From: Desulfovibrio oxyclinae DSM 11498
GTDB taxonomy: Bacteria; Desulfobacterota; Desulfovibrionia; Desulfovibrionales; Desulfovibrionaceae
Length of the DNA: 64,000 bases
Assembly: GCF_000375485.1 (NCBI RefSeq)
Contig: NZ_AQXE01000005.1
Location: 1 to 64,000 of the forward strand
Reading direction: 5' to 3'
Position numbers and translations under genes: made by a program. The notes beneath the pieces are model-generated. The model was not told the origin of the DNA and did no database searches. It worked only from the letters and a program-made list of their open reading frames with translations. Shown here one piece after another: positions 27,201 to 36,433 of the stretch (positions within the stretch are counted from its first letter, which is position 1; each line of letters starts with the position of its first letter).

Positions 27201-27551
27201 TTAGGCGCATGCGGGCAGTCCGGATTCCCTTTCGTGCTGGCAGGTGACGCAGAGGCGAGCGTCGGGACGGGCCGTGAGGCGTGCCTTGCCGATGGGCGCG
27301 TCGCATTCGCGGCAGAGGCCGAAATCGGGGGAGTCGATGCGTTCAAGCGCTTTTTCGATGCGGCGGATCTTTTCGATATCGCGCTCTTTCAGGGCCAGAG
27401 TCATGGTGTGGGCGGTCAGCTGGGACGCATAGTCCGCGTCGTCCGCAAAGTTTTCCAGAGAAAGGGGCGCATCTTCGCTGTGGAGACTGGTCAGGTTTTC
27501 GAGCGCTTCGGTCAGGCGGGCTCGGATCATCCTTTTGTCTGCTTCGTTCAT
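27201..27551 (-). CDS. DksA/TraR-family zinc-finger protein
   Basis: A 116-aa protein with a coiled N-terminal part (EALENLTSLHSEDAPLSLEN) and a C-terminal four-cysteine zinc finger, CRECDAPIGKARL with CVTCQHE, as in the DksA/TraR family. Such proteins enter the secondary channel of RNA polymerase and modulate transcription with or without ppGpp. The long helix is preceded by ADDADYASQLTAH, where DksA has its acidic coiled-coil tip. It is shorter than classical DksA (about 150 aa). The context next to a glycosyltransferase is unusual. Confidence 0.85.
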   Translation of the reverse strand: MNEADKRMIRARLTEALENLTSLHSEDAPLSLENFADDADYASQLTAHTMTLALKERDIEKIRRIEKALERIDSPDFGLCRECDAPIGKARLTARPDARLCVTCQHERESGLPACA

Positions 27552-27713
27552 GACGGACCTCCCGTTGGGTTCTGGTGTTATGACTGTCCTTGTCTACGCT
27601 TCCTGAAAATGATTGTAGTTGCGGCGGCGTTACGGTTGCGGGGAGCTTTTGTTGAGAAAACCGTATCCGCAAGGCGTTTACCAAAGGCGCAAACCGGAGT
27701 AGTCTCTGCGTCC

Positions 27714-28157
27714 ATGAAATGGATATTCATCGCCATAGCGTTTGCGGCGGGCGCGTGCGCCACCGTTCAGGTCGGGGTGAACAACACCCTTCGCGCGGCT
27801 CTGGGAGACCCTGTCCCCGCGGCCCTTGTGTCCTTTGTGGTGGGCACGGCGGCGCTTGCGGGCTACGTGGTGCTCACGGGCACGCCCATGCCGCTGGTCA
27901 GGGCCGCTTCCTCGGGCCCCGGCTGGATGTGGTTCGGCGGGCTGCTCGGCGCGGTCTTCGTTGCTGCGAGCATTCTCGTGGCCTCCAAGATCGGCGCGGC
28001 CGGAGCCATGGTCTGGATCATCGCGGCCCAGCTGATAACTTCGCTGGCGCTTGATCACCTGGGAGTTTTCGGGTTCGACACCCGCGTGGTCAGCCCGCCC
28101 CGAATCGTGGGCGCGGTGCTGCTCTTTGCGGGCGCGTATCTCGTCAGCCGCTACTAA
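27714..28157 (+). CDS. YdcZ/DUF606-type small membrane protein
   Basis: A 147-aa protein with five hydrophobic segments, matching the length and look of the DUF606 (YdcZ) branch of the DMT transporter superfamily. It begins MKWIFIAIAFAAGACATVQV and contains the family-like VQVGVNNTLRAALGDP and GGLLGAVFVAASIL. Half-size DMT proteins often work as dimers. The substrate is unknown. The ribosome-binding site is weak. The gap to the prenyltransferase is only 17 nt, so the two are probably cotranscribed. Confidence 0.8.
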   Translation: MKWIFIAIAFAAGACATVQVGVNNTLRAALGDPVPAALVSFVVGTAALAGYVVLTGTPMPLVRAASSGPGWMWFGGLLGAVFVAASILVASKIGAAGAMVWIIAAQLITSLALDHLGVFGFDTRVVSPPRIVGAVLLFAGAYLVSRY

Positions 28158-28174
28158 CCGTACCGGAGTTGAAA

Positions 28175-29038
28175 ATGAGCAAGATTTTGAAAAATATCGG
28201 AAAAGTCTGTCGCATGATCAAGATCGAGCATTCGGTCTTCGCCCTTCCCTTTGCCTATGCCGGGGCGTTCTTCGCCGCCGGCGGTTGGCCGGGCTGGCGG
28301 ATCATGATCTTTCTGACCGTGGCCATGGTCGCGGTCCGCTCCTTTGCCATGGCCTACAACCGGCTTGCGGACGTGGAGATAGACGCGAAGAACCCGCGCA
28401 CACAGGACCGGCCGCTGGTCAGCGGCGAGCTGACACCCCGCTTCACCATGCAGTTCATCGTGGCCTGCGCCACCATCTTCGTGCTGGCCTGCGCCGGGTT
28501 GAACTGGGTCTGCTTCGCCCTGTCCCCGCTGGCCCTGATCTGGTCGGCGTTCTATTCCTACTGCAAGCGTTTCACCCACTGGTGCCATTTCGTGCTCGGT
28601 TCCGTACTGGGGCTCGCTCCGGTGGCGGGCGGGCTCACCGTTACGGCAGAAGTTTCCCTGACGTCCGCCTTGCTGTTCTTCGGCGTGCTGTTCTGGGTGG
28701 CGGGGTTCGACCTGCTCTACGCCTGTCAGGACCGGGAGTTCGACCGGGAGGAGGGGCTCAACTCCATTCCCGCCAAGCTCGGCCTGCGCGCCGCTTTGGG
28801 CATCTCCTCGGTAAGCCATTTCGCCACGGCAGCGTTTTTCGTGCTGGCTGGCTGGGCCGCCGGGGCCGGATTTGTCTACTTCCTCGCCGCGCTGGGCGCC
28901 GGACTCTTTCTCATGTGGGAACATCGCCTCATCTCCGCCGAGGACATGAGCCGCGTCAACGTGGCCTTCTTCACCGTCAACGGCATCATCTCCGTCCTGC
29001 TTTTCGCGGGTGTTATCATTGATTTGGCACTGCGCTGA
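28175..29038 (+). CDS. UbiA-family prenyltransferase
   Basis: An integral membrane aromatic prenyltransferase of about 287 aa. It has the two Asp-rich motifs of UbiA: NRLADVEIDAKNPRTQDRPL and DREFDREEG, plus eight to nine hydrophobic segments. In bacteria using the futalosine route to menaquinone, this family (MqnP) prenylates the naphthoate precursor; that is a reasonable guess for a sulfate reducer, but 4-hydroxybenzoate is also possible. The ATG at 28175 has GGAG 6 nt upstream; a TTG two codons earlier is the alternative. Confidence 0.88.
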   Translation: MSKILKNIGKVCRMIKIEHSVFALPFAYAGAFFAAGGWPGWRIMIFLTVAMVAVRSFAMAYNRLADVEIDAKNPRTQDRPLVSGELTPRFTMQFIVACATIFVLACAGLNWVCFALSPLALIWSAFYSYCKRFTHWCHFVLGSVLGLAPVAGGLTVTAEVSLTSALLFFGVLFWVAGFDLLYACQDREFDREEGLNSIPAKLGLRAALGISSVSHFATAAFFVLAGWAAGAGFVYFLAALGAGLFLMWEHRLISAEDMSRVNVAFFTVNGIISVLLFAGVIIDLALR

Positions 29039-29053
29039 GGGTAGGTAGGGAAC

Positions 29054-30397
29054 ATGCAGTATTCCGCCAGCCAGCTCTTGGAAAAGGCAAAGGCCGCGAC
29101 CGCTGAAATCGCGGACCGGGTGCTCGACTGGGAGGCCGCGCTTCAGGCCGGCCTTGTGGCCACAAGCCTCGCGCTGGCGCTGGTTGTGTGGAAGCCTGCC
29201 CGCAGGCGGCTGTTCGCCAAGGCCGAAACCGTGCACGGCGAATGGCTGGCGAAGATCGTGCGGACCTTTGCCCGTTCCGGCTGGCTGCTGCCGTTCATGC
29301 TGTTGTGCCGGTTGTGTCAGGAAAGTCTTGGCATGTTCGACCGGCCTGCCATGCTGGTTGGGGTGTTCACCAACCTTTCCGCCGCGTGGTTGGCGGCCCA
29401 GTTGCTTCGCAGCGTCATCGCGAGCCGCTTCTGGGGGCGTGCGCTGGCATATGCCGCGTGGGGTGTGGCCGCGCTGCACATCCTCGGCCTGCTTGAACCG
29501 GCTGCCGCATTTCTTGACGGGCTGGGCCTGAGCTTCGGGGAAACCCGGCTCTCTGCGCTGGTGCTGCTCAAGGGAGTGCTGCTGGGCGTGCTTCTGTTGC
29601 AGGCGGCCTCGGTGACTTCGCGCATCATGGAGCAGCAGATATCAGGCTCCACGCTTTCGCCATCGCTGCAAGTGCTGTTCGGCAAGGCGTTGCGCATAGG
29701 CCTGTATGCCGGAGTGGGGCTGGTGGTCATCAGCAGTATGGGCATCAGCATGACCAGCCTTGCGGTCTTCTCCGGCGCAGTGGGCGTTGGCATCGGCTTC
29801 GGGTTGCAGAAAATCTTTTCCAACCTCGTTTCCGGCGTCATTCTGCTGCTGGACCGCTCCATCAAGCCGGGCGACACCATTGAAGTGCAGGGCGCCTACG
29901 GCTTTATCCGCTCCCTGCACGCCCGCTACGCCTCGGTGCTCACGCGCGACGGCAAGGAATATCTCATTCCCAACGAGCACCTGATCACCAATCAGGTCAT
30001 CAACTGGACCTTTTCCGACAATCAGGTCCGTCTGCGCCTGCCGGTCGGCATCAGCTATGAATCCGACGTGCGGCTTGCGCTGGACCTGATGCTTCAGGCC
30101 GCGCGGCAGAGCCCGAGGGTCGTCACCGATCCGGCTCCAAACGCCCTGTTGGTTGGTTTCGGCGACAGCAGTGTGGACCTTGAGCTGCGCGTCTGGATTG
30201 CGGATACGGATCAGGGTATCGGGGGTGTTCGCCATACGGTCCTGCTGGGTATTTGGGATCTTTTTCATGAGCATGGCATCCAGATTCCCTTCCCGCAGCG
30301 AGACGTGCTTCTCAAGCAGGACTCTTCGCTCAGGGTTTCCGTGGATAGGGGCGAGACCGAAAGCGAGAGTCCCGGCGGCAAAAAGCCCGATATATAA
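29054..30397 (+). CDS. MscS-family mechanosensitive ion channel
   Basis: A 447-aa channel protein. The first 180 residues hold about five hydrophobic segments, followed by the MscS pore helix region (VFSGAVGVGIGFGLQKIFSN) and the cytoplasmic beta and alpha/beta domains (SGVILLLDRSIKPGDTIEV, EYLIPNEHLITNQVINWT). The C-terminal tail is polar. MscS channels relieve osmotic downshock in the inner membrane; some relatives are selective or ligand-gated. TAGGTAGGG precedes the ATG. It is 35 nt upstream of a sensor kinase gene. Confidence 0.92.
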   Translation: MQYSASQLLEKAKAATAEIADRVLDWEAALQAGLVATSLALALVVWKPARRRLFAKAETVHGEWLAKIVRTFARSGWLLPFMLLCRLCQESLGMFDRPAMLVGVFTNLSAAWLAAQLLRSVIASRFWGRALAYAAWGVAALHILGLLEPAAAFLDGLGLSFGETRLSALVLLKGVLLGVLLLQAASVTSRIMEQQISGSTLSPSLQVLFGKALRIGLYAGVGLVVISSMGISMTSLAVFSGAVGVGIGFGLQKIFSNLVSGVILLLDRSIKPGDTIEVQGAYGFIRSLHARYASVLTRDGKEYLIPNEHLITNQVINWTFSDNQVRLRLPVGISYESDVRLALDLMLQAARQSPRVVTDPAPNALLVGFGDSSVDLELRVWIADTDQGIGGVRHTVLLGIWDLFHEHGIQIPFPQRDVLLKQDSSLRVSVDRGETESESPGGKKPDI

Positions 30398-30432
30398 TAT
30401 TGATTTCCCGCTGCCGATGCTATGTCGGTTGT

Positions 30433-32568
30433 ATGTTGAGCCTTCTCTCCCGTAGCGGCGTTTTTGCCTGTTTTACCGTCATTTTTCTGCTCGTGGCGGG
30501 TGTGTCCGCTACGGCCTTCGCCGCTGACGTAAAGCTCACGCCCGAAGAGCGGGACTGGATCGCCCGGTCCGGACCGGTGAAGGTCTGGGGTGGCGACTGG
30601 CCGCCGTATCAGTTCAAGGACACCGCCCGCAGCGGCATCTGCGACGGGTACCTCAAGCTCATAACCGAAAAGACCGGGCTGCGCTTCGAGGTCGTGCCTG
30701 CCGGGTATTCGTGGGATGAGATGCTGCGCCGGATGCGAAAAGGCACGTCCCAATACGACGTCATCCCGACTATCAAGCGTACCGAGGAGCGCGAAGAGTT
30801 TCTGCGCTTCACCCGTCCTTACCTTTATTTATCATGGGTCATCGTCATTCGGGACGACTTCGGATACGTGGGCGGCCCGGACGATCTGGCGGGCATGACC
30901 GTTGCCGTTCAGAATCGTTACGTGGTGCATCAACGGTTGGCCGAACAATACCCGCGACTGAATCTGATTCCTGTGCCGGATGCCGAAAAGGGACTTGAAT
31001 CCGTGGCCCGGGGGAGCGCCGATGCCTTTGTGGGCAACCTCACCGTGACGTCATGGCTCATCGACCACAGGGGCTTCGACGTTCTCAAGGTGGCCGCGCC
31101 CATTACCCTCGGCAATCATGATCAACGGATGGCCGTGGCCCGTGAGGACCGCATCCTTGCCTCGGTACTGGACAAGGCGCTGGCCTCCATAACTCCGCTT
31201 GAACGACAGGCGTTGATGCAGGAATGGATGGCCGTCAGGTATGAACACGGCATGTCGCTTCGCAGCATCATCCGCTGGCTTCTGGTCCTGGTTCTGCCTC
31301 TTGGGGCGGCGCTGCTGGTCATGGCGTTTTCGAACCGCAGGCTCAGGCGGGAGCGGGACACGCAGCTTCTGATGCAGCGGGAACTGCAGGAAAGCCGGGA
31401 AGCCCTCGACCGTGTAATCAAGGGTATCCGTGCGGCCATCGTCACCGTGGAGCCACGCAATCTGAGCATTCTCGACGCCAACGAAGAGGCCGAGAAGCTG
31501 CTTGGCTGGAGCCGCGAAGAGCTCAAGGGCAGGGACTGCCGCTTTCTGTGCTGTAAAGGCGGCGACAAGAACTGTCCCGAACGGTGTCCGTTGCTGGAAC
31601 AGGATATTTTCATGGGCGAATACCTCATTGCCCGCGCCGACGGCACCTGCGTTCCCATCATGAAGACCGTGGTCTCCGTGCGTCGCGAGGGGCAGGCCGC
31701 TTTCATGGAAGTCATGCTCGACATCTCCGAGCGCAAACGGCACGAGCGGGACCAGTTGCAGGCCTTGAAGCTGGAATCCATCGGCAGCCTTGCCGCGGGC
31801 ATCGCTCACGAGATCAATACCCCGGCCCAGTTCGTTGGCGACAACGTCCGGTTCCTGAAGGAAGAGCTGGATCCGTTCATGAAGCGGGTCGCCGAGGCGG
31901 TGGAGCTCGCCTGTCCCGACCCCACGGCGTTGGACGACAAGGCTCGAAGCCGTTTCCTGAAGCTCTGCGAAGATTCGGGAATCGAGTTCCTGGCCGAGGA
32001 GGTCCCTCAGGCCATTCGGGAAACCCTTGAAGGCGTGGGCCGCATCACGGGTATCGTCCGCAGTATGAAGGCTTTTTCGCATCCCGATGAAGTCAACCCC
32101 GTGCCGCTGGACGTGACGGAGGCCGTACGTAATACCGTCATGGTCGCTAGAAACGAATGGAAATACGTGGCGGAAGTGAATTTCGACTTTGAAGAAAACC
32201 TCCCGCCGGTGCGCGTGGTCCCGGGCCAGTTCAATCAGGTGGTACTCAACCTGCTCATCAACGCGGCGCAGGCCATTGCGGAAAAGAACGCAGGCACGCA
32301 GCAGATCGGCTCCATCACCATTTCCGCCCGCCGTGACGGAAAAATGGTTCAGGTGAGCGTGACGGACACCGGCACCGGCATCCCCAAGGAAATGGACGGC
32401 CGCGTGTTCGACCCCTTCTTTACCACCAAGGAGGTGGGCAAAGGCACCGGGCAAGGGTTGGCCATAGCCTATTCCCTCGTGGTGGAGACCTTTGGCGGCG
32501 AGCTGTTCTTTGAAAGCGCCGAAGGCGAAGGGACTACCTTCCATATCCGCATTCCCGCCGAAGTCTGA
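30433..32568 (+). CDS. Sensor histidine kinase with periplasmic solute-binding domain
   Basis: A membrane kinase of about 711 aa. A signal peptide (to about residue 30, TAFA-ADV) is followed by one family 3 solute-binding domain (about 40-270), a membrane segment (about 280-298), a PAS domain (about 322-432), HisKA with His 459 in AAGIAHEINTPAQF, a long insert, and HATPase_c (NLLINAAQAI, DTGTGIP, GTGQGLAI). The PAS domain has a cysteine cluster, Cys 369, 373, 374, 381 and 385 in CRFLCCKGGDKNCPERC. The start is uncertain: ATG 30433 gives a proper signal peptide; TTG 30400 is possible. No response regulator is adjacent. Confidence 0.88.
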   Translation: MLSLLSRSGVFACFTVIFLLVAGVSATAFAADVKLTPEERDWIARSGPVKVWGGDWPPYQFKDTARSGICDGYLKLITEKTGLRFEVVPAGYSWDEMLRRMRKGTSQYDVIPTIKRTEEREEFLRFTRPYLYLSWVIVIRDDFGYVGGPDDLAGMTVAVQNRYVVHQRLAEQYPRLNLIPVPDAEKGLESVARGSADAFVGNLTVTSWLIDHRGFDVLKVAAPITLGNHDQRMAVAREDRILASVLDKALASITPLERQALMQEWMAVRYEHGMSLRSIIRWLLVLVLPLGAALLVMAFSNRRLRRERDTQLLMQRELQESREALDRVIKGIRAAIVTVEPRNLSILDANEEAEKLLGWSREELKGRDCRFLCCKGGDKNCPERCPLLEQDIFMGEYLIARADGTCVPIMKTVVSVRREGQAAFMEVMLDISERKRHERDQLQALKLESIGSLAAGIAHEINTPAQFVGDNVRFLKEELDPFMKRVAEAVELACPDPTALDDKARSRFLKLCEDSGIEFLAEEVPQAIRETLEGVGRITGIVRSMKAFSHPDEVNPVPLDVTEAVRNTVMVARNEWKYVAEVNFDFEENLPPVRVVPGQFNQVVLNLLINAAQAIAEKNAGTQQIGSITISARRDGKMVQVSVTDTGTGIPKEMDGRVFDPFFTTKEVGKGTGQGLAIAYSLVVETFGGELFFESAEGEGTTFHIRIPAEV

Positions 32569-32675
32569 CCATTCCCCGACGAGCGGTGACCGTTCGCCGT
32601 ATTGCCTGTGGACCGCGCTCCCGCGCAGGTGGTACGGTTCGTCCCGACGCTGGCAATCAACAGGAGACGAACGCA

Positions 32676-34379
32676 ATGCTGCTCGGAATAGACGTGGGAG
32701 GAACCCATACCGACGCCGTGGCGCTGGAGGAGCGGGGCGGCTGCATGGAAACAGCCGCATCCTGCAAGGTGCCCACCGATCACGACGACCTGCTGGGATC
32801 GGTCACCGCGGCGCTCAGGGAAGTGCTGCGCGACGTGGACCCGGCCCGGGCCGTCGCCCTCAACCTGTCCACCACACTTTCCACCAACGCCATCGTGGAA
32901 GGCAAGGTGGAGGACGTTGGCGTGCTGGTGAGCGCAGGGCCCGGCATCGACCCGCACCTCTTCATGCCCTGCCGTCATTTCTATGCCCTCGATGGGTACG
33001 TGGACCATCGCGGCAACGAGGTTCGCGCCTTGCGCGGCGGACAGGTCCGCGAAGCCGTTGAAGCCTGCCGAAAGGACGGCGTGCGCGTGTTTGCGGCCGT
33101 GGGCAAGTTTTCCACACGCCACCCCCGGCACGAGCGGGTCATGCGCAACGCCCTGTGCGCCGTGGACGGCGACGAACCCTGCGAAGCCGCGGATTTCGTG
33201 ACCATGGGTCACGAACTTGGCGGCACCCTGAATTTTCCCCGTCGCGTAGCCACCGCCTATTACAACTGTGCGGTCTGGCGCGTGTTCAACGAGTTTGCCG
33301 AAGCCGTGAAGCGTTCGCTGGACGACCTTGGCCTCGGACATGTGCGCGTCAACGTGCTCAAGGCGGACGGCGGCACCATGCCATTGGCCGAATCGCGGCG
33401 AATGCCCGTGCAGTCCATTTTTTCCGGCCCTGCCGCCAGCGTCATGGGCATCGTGGCCCTGTGCGACATCGTGCACGACTCCGTCATCCTCGACATAGGC
33501 GGCACCACCACGGACATCGCGGTTTTTGCCGACGGTGCCCCGCTGGTGGAGCGCGAGGGCATCGACATCGGCTCCCTTCCCACGCTGGTGCGCGCGCTCA
33601 AGGTGCGCTCCATCGGCATGGGCGGCGACTCTGCCATCTCGGTACTCGCGGATGAAGTGCGCGTCGGCCCGAACCGACTCGGTCCCAGTGCCTGCCACGG
33701 CGGAGAACGCCCGACGCTGACCGACGCCCTCAACTGGGTGGGTGAGTCCGAAGTGGGCGACGTGGAAGCCTCCAGGCACGCCCTGCGCGACTACGCCGCC
33801 TCGCACACAATGCCCGCCGAAGTCCTTGCCGGGCGGGCCGTGGAGTACGCCTCCCGGACCATCCACCGTGAGACTCGCGCGTTGGTTGACGAGATCAACG
33901 CCAAGCCCGTGTACACCATTCACGAGCTGCTGGAAGGAAAACAGGTCGTACCTCGCAAGATCTACCTCATGGGCGGCCCTGCCGAATCCATGCGCGGCCC
34001 GCTTTTCGAGCGTTTCAAGCTTTCGGTGGAAGTGCCCAGCGACTATGCGGTGGCCAACGCCATCGGCGCGGCCCTGACCCGCACCACGTGGGATCTGGAA
34101 CTGTTCGCGGATACCGAACGCAACGTCATGTTCATCCCGTCGCTCTCGTATCGGGAGAATATTCCATCCAACTACGGACTGGAGCAGGCCCGGCGCGACG
34201 CCGTGAATCAATTGTCCATGCATCTGGACGCCATGGGCGTGAAGCTGGACAAGGACGAGGCGCAGATCACTCACGCGTCCAGCTTCAACATGGTCAAGGG
34301 ATTCGACATGGTGGGCCGCAACATCCGCGTGCGCTGTCAGGTGCGCCCGGGCGTGACGCATCGCATGGGCCGGGTCTAG
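32676..34379 (+). CDS. Hydantoinase/oxoprolinase family protein
   Basis: A 567-aa protein of the hydantoinase A/oxoprolinase/acetone carboxylase beta superfamily, which uses ATP to open or activate cyclic amides and related substrates. The ASKHA-type nucleotide-binding motifs are present: LLGIDVGGTHTDAVAL at the start, LSTTLSTNAIVEG, and DIGGTTTDIAVF in the middle. It lacks a fused HyuB-type subunit, and no hyuB is nearby, so the reaction is open. GGAGACGAA precedes the ATG. It is the first of three close, co-directional genes with a deacylase and a LUD protein (gap 31 nt). Confidence 0.9.
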   Translation: MLLGIDVGGTHTDAVALEERGGCMETAASCKVPTDHDDLLGSVTAALREVLRDVDPARAVALNLSTTLSTNAIVEGKVEDVGVLVSAGPGIDPHLFMPCRHFYALDGYVDHRGNEVRALRGGQVREAVEACRKDGVRVFAAVGKFSTRHPRHERVMRNALCAVDGDEPCEAADFVTMGHELGGTLNFPRRVATAYYNCAVWRVFNEFAEAVKRSLDDLGLGHVRVNVLKADGGTMPLAESRRMPVQSIFSGPAASVMGIVALCDIVHDSVILDIGGTTTDIAVFADGAPLVEREGIDIGSLPTLVRALKVRSIGMGGDSAISVLADEVRVGPNRLGPSACHGGERPTLTDALNWVGESEVGDVEASRHALRDYAASHTMPAEVLAGRAVEYASRTIHRETRALVDEINAKPVYTIHELLEGKQVVPRKIYLMGGPAESMRGPLFERFKLSVEVPSDYAVANAIGAALTRTTWDLELFADTERNVMFIPSLSYRENIPSNYGLEQARRDAVNQLSMHLDAMGVKLDKDEAQITHASSFNMVKGFDMVGRNIRVRCQVRPGVTHRMGRV

Positions 34380-34410
34380 ACCGCCGGCAGGACAAATACA
34401 GGGAGTACAC

Positions 34411-35745
34411 ATGCTCAAGGCTGACAAGTCCCTCGGAATCATATTCTTTCCGGCCTTCGACTGGGCCATTTCCCCCACGCATCCCGAGCGCGAGGAACGG
34501 CTGCTCTACACGCAGGACCAACTGCGCGAGGAAGGCATCTTCGACATCGAAGGCATCGACGAATACAAGCCGTCCGTGGCCTCGGTGGAGGACGTGGAGC
34601 GGGTGCATTTCTGTTTTCCGGATGTGCCGTCCGTGGCCACGCGCTCGCATATGGTCTCGGCCGGGGGCGCCATCCGGGCGGCGGAGCTGGTCATGTCCGG
34701 CGAGAAGGAGCGCGCCTTTGCCATGGTCAGGCCGCCGGGGCACCACGCCATGAAGGTGGTCCATGGCTCGCGCGGCTTCTGCAATATCAATATCGAGGCG
34801 GTGATGCTGGAGCACATCCGCGCCAGACACGGACGCAAGCGGGTCGCAATCGTGGATACGGACTGCCACCACGGCGACGGCACGCAGGATGTGTACTGGC
34901 ACGACCCGGACACCCTGTTCATTTCCATGCATCAGGACGGGCGGACCCTGTATCCCGGCTCCGGTTTCCCCGAAGAACTCGGCGGCCCGTGGGCGCGCGG
35001 GCGCAACCTGAACATTCCCCTGCCGCCCGGCACCTCGGACGAAGGCTTTCTGGCGGTGATGGAGCGCGTGGTCATGCCCATTCTGGAGGACTTCGGGGCC
35101 GATCTGGTCATCAATTCGGCAGGGCAGGACAACCACTTTTCCGATCCCATCACCAACATGAATCTCTCTGCGCAGGGCTATGCGCGCATGAACGAGATGC
35201 TCGCCCCGGACATCGCGGTGCTGGAGGGTGGCTATGCCATTCAAGGCGCGCTGCCGTATGTGAATCTGGGGCTGTGCCTCGCCATGTCCGGCATGGACTA
35301 TTCCGGCGTGCGCGAGCCGGATTTCACGCCCGATTCCGTGCATCAGGAAAAGCGCATTACGGAATACATCGACAGGCTCTGCGACGTGATGCCAGAACTG
35401 TATTTCAATCCGCCTGCCTTCGACGGCTCTGAAAAGGCCCGCGAGGGCGTTATTTCCGCAGGCTGGTTCGTGCGGCACAAGGACATTTACTACGACGTGG
35501 ACAACATCTCCGAGGCGCAGACCGAGATGGTGCGCGAGTGCCCGGACTGTCGGGGCACCGTGCGGGTGGAGACCCGCTCCACCAACAATCCGCTCTGCCT
35601 CGGCGTGGAAGTCCCGGCCGACGCCTGCGATGCCTGCCGCGACGAGGGCTACCGGATTCTGGAGGAAGCTCAGCTCAAGGGCGGCTTCCGCTATATCCAG
35701 TTCATCAACCGTCGCGACGACGAGGTGGTACGGCACGGTTTCTAG
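34411..35745 (+). CDS. Histone-deacetylase-family deacylase with C-terminal zinc ribbon
   Basis: A 444-aa zinc hydrolase of the arginase/deacetylase fold. Active-site features are RPPGHHAM (His 111/112), DTDCHHGDG (Asp 151 and His 153 as zinc ligands) and SAGQDNHFSDP (Asp 240, third ligand). Bacterial members deacetylate polyamines, acetoin-related substrates or other small acyl-amides. The C-terminal ~130 residues are not part of the standard fold and end in a four-cysteine ribbon (Cys 377, 380, 406, 409). The start GTACACATG is preceded by AGGGAG. It lies between the hydantoinase-like and LUD genes. Confidence 0.9.
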   Translation: MLKADKSLGIIFFPAFDWAISPTHPEREERLLYTQDQLREEGIFDIEGIDEYKPSVASVEDVERVHFCFPDVPSVATRSHMVSAGGAIRAAELVMSGEKERAFAMVRPPGHHAMKVVHGSRGFCNINIEAVMLEHIRARHGRKRVAIVDTDCHHGDGTQDVYWHDPDTLFISMHQDGRTLYPGSGFPEELGGPWARGRNLNIPLPPGTSDEGFLAVMERVVMPILEDFGADLVINSAGQDNHFSDPITNMNLSAQGYARMNEMLAPDIAVLEGGYAIQGALPYVNLGLCLAMSGMDYSGVREPDFTPDSVHQEKRITEYIDRLCDVMPELYFNPPAFDGSEKAREGVISAGWFVRHKDIYYDVDNISEAQTEMVRECPDCRGTVRVETRSTNNPLCLGVEVPADACDACRDEGYRILEEAQLKGGFRYIQFINRRDDEVVRHGF

Positions 35746-35791
35746 CTTCCGGGGGTTCGGCCTGTGCCGAAAACGTGAAGGGGACAGTGAA

Positions 35792-36433
35792 ATGGATGAG
35801 CAGATAGTCCAACGTACGGTCAAGGCGCTTGGTCGGAACGGTTTTCTCGTGCATGTGGCCGATGATCCGGCGCAGGCGCGCGAGATTATCCTTGCCGACA
35901 TCCTGCCCGGCGTCGTGCCCGGACTGGTTTCGTACGGCGACTCCATGACGCTTCAGGCCACCGGTGTTCTGGACGACATGCGCGCAATGGCGGGAGCCGG
36001 CGGCTGGGAGTTTCTCGACACCTTCGGGCGGGGCATTTCGCGCGAGGAAATTCTTGAGCGCAGACGTCAGGCGCTGCTTTCCGAGCTGTTTTTTACCGGA
36101 ACCAATGCCCTTACCGAGCAGGGGCAACTAGTGAATCTGGACATGATCGGCAACCGTGTGGGGGGCATTGTCTGGGGACCTCGCAATGTGGTCCTGACCA
36201 TCGGCACCAACAAGATTGTGGACGGAGTGGACGCTGCCTTGACCCGTGTCCGGGATAAGGCCGCGCCGCTGAACGCCGCTCGACACGGTGCGCACACCCC
36301 CTGTGCGAAGACCGGCAAATGCATGGACTGCGACAGCCCGCATCGTATCTGCAATGTATGGACGATCACCGAAAAGAGCTGGCCCAAAGGACGCATCCGC
36401 GTCGTGCTGATTCGCGGCAACTACGGCCTGTAG
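35792..36433 (+). CDS. LUD-domain protein (LutC/YkgG-like) with cysteine tail
   Basis: A 213-aa protein of the LUD/DUF162 family, which includes LutB/LutC lactate utilisation proteins. The N-terminal half has VSYGDSMTLQATGVLDDM, and the middle has the conserved FFTGTNALTEQGQLVNLDMIGNR region and a GPRNVVLTIGTNKIV strand. The C-terminus has four cysteines (Cys 171, 177, 180, 187) in an arrangement that could bind a metal or cluster. No other lut genes are nearby. It lies 46 nt after the deacylase gene and ends the plus-strand trio. Confidence 0.88.
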   Translation: MDEQIVQRTVKALGRNGFLVHVADDPAQAREIILADILPGVVPGLVSYGDSMTLQATGVLDDMRAMAGAGGWEFLDTFGRGISREEILERRRQALLSELFFTGTNALTEQGQLVNLDMIGNRVGGIVWGPRNVVLTIGTNKIVDGVDAALTRVRDKAAPLNAARHGAHTPCAKTGKCMDCDSPHRICNVWTITEKSWPKGRIRVVLIRGNYGL

